DNA from: an uncultured Prevotellaceae bacterium
Lineage (GTDB): Bacteria > Bacteroidota > Bacteroidia > Bacteroidales > Bacteroidaceae
Assembly (NCBI GenBank): GCA_937893145.1
Contig: CALBJW010000167.1
Span: 1 to 59,304, forward strand
DNA length: 59,304 nt
Reading direction: 5' to 3'
Positions 59,269 to 59,304 of the stretch are shown piece by piece. The first letter of the stretch is position 1. Each line of letters opens with the position of its first letter. A program made the position numbers and the translations under genes. The notes beneath the pieces are model-generated. The model was not told where the DNA came from. It did not search any database and saw only the letters and a program-made list of their open reading frames with translations.

Positions 59269-59304
59269 TATTTTATTTAAAAGAATATCAACTGCACCAC
59301 AATG

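Overview
This window reads as chromosome from a Bacteroidales bacterium, most likely Prevotellaceae. The reasons are the N-succinylornithine-type transcarbamylase, the DUF6242/DUF6089/uppS/bamA/ompH cluster, an HU-HIG plus VirE pair, and repeated promoters of the Bacteroidetes form TTTG-N19-22-TAnnTTTG instead of sigma70-type -35/-10 boxes. Identifications rest on motif and family recognition by eye; no database search was run.

Layout. (1) 0-3.5 kb: leftward thiamine operon thiS-thiE-thiG-thiC behind a TPP riboswitch and a near-consensus promoter. (2) 3.7-6.3 kb: a secreted GH26 mannanase-like enzyme and a short-chain dehydrogenase, facing a secreted SGNH hydrolase. (3) 6.4-12.2 kb: leftward operon wecG-like / PfkB kinase / DEAD-box helicase / succinylornithine transcarbamylase / ruvB. 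(4) 12.4-17.8 kb: leftward U32 peptidase (TrhP-like), a large secreted MG2/plug-like protein and a nucleoside permease. (5) 17.8-18.3 kb: an intergenic 272-bp element with perfect 43-bp inverted repeats. (6) 18.3-28.7 kb: rightward housekeeping genes (low-Mr phosphatase, mnmG, apt, uvrC, dtd, deoC, polA), with a polyprenyl synthase on the other strand. A consensus ParB-binding parS site lies between apt and uvrC and a degenerate one after mnmG. (7) 28.7-37.6 kb: accessory region. It holds an HU/VirE module enclosed by 40-bp inverted repeats with a three-site palindromic operator array, a PIN toxin-antitoxin pair, a secreted aspartyl-protease-like/Sel1 pair, a Panacea-domain gene coupled to a two-TM protein (candidate PanAT), a 399-bp MITE-like palindrome, and a HEPN-MNT pair. 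(8) 37.6-39.9 kb: groES-groEL behind a sigma54-like promoter. (9) 39.9-47.8 kb: surface polysaccharide functions (Wzc-like kinase with a long Tyr-Gly tail, Wza-like lipoprotein, HAD protein, UDP-galactopyranose mutase, nucleotidyltransferase) plus comM. (10) 47.9-50.2 kb: recA behind a carboxynorspermidine-dehydrogenase-like gene. (11) 50.2-50.7 kb: an AT-rich intergenic stretch with five DnaA-box-like 9-mers, a candidate oriC. (12) 50.7-59.0 kb: murI and the outer-membrane assembly cluster (DUF6242, DUF6089, uppS, bamA, three ompH/skp genes). (13) The right edge carries a GC-rich hairpin repeat array.

How it fits together. parS, mnmG and the candidate oriC lie within about 30 kb of each other, which suggests an origin-proximal region. 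The accessory block between polA and groES is AT-rich and carries three to four toxin-antitoxin-like modules plus palindromic repeat elements, so it looks like a site of repeated insertion. The strongest candidates for something undescribed are the IR-bounded HU/VirE module with its operator array, the perfect 43-bp inverted-repeat element at 17.9-18.2 kb, and the Panacea/two-TM pair.
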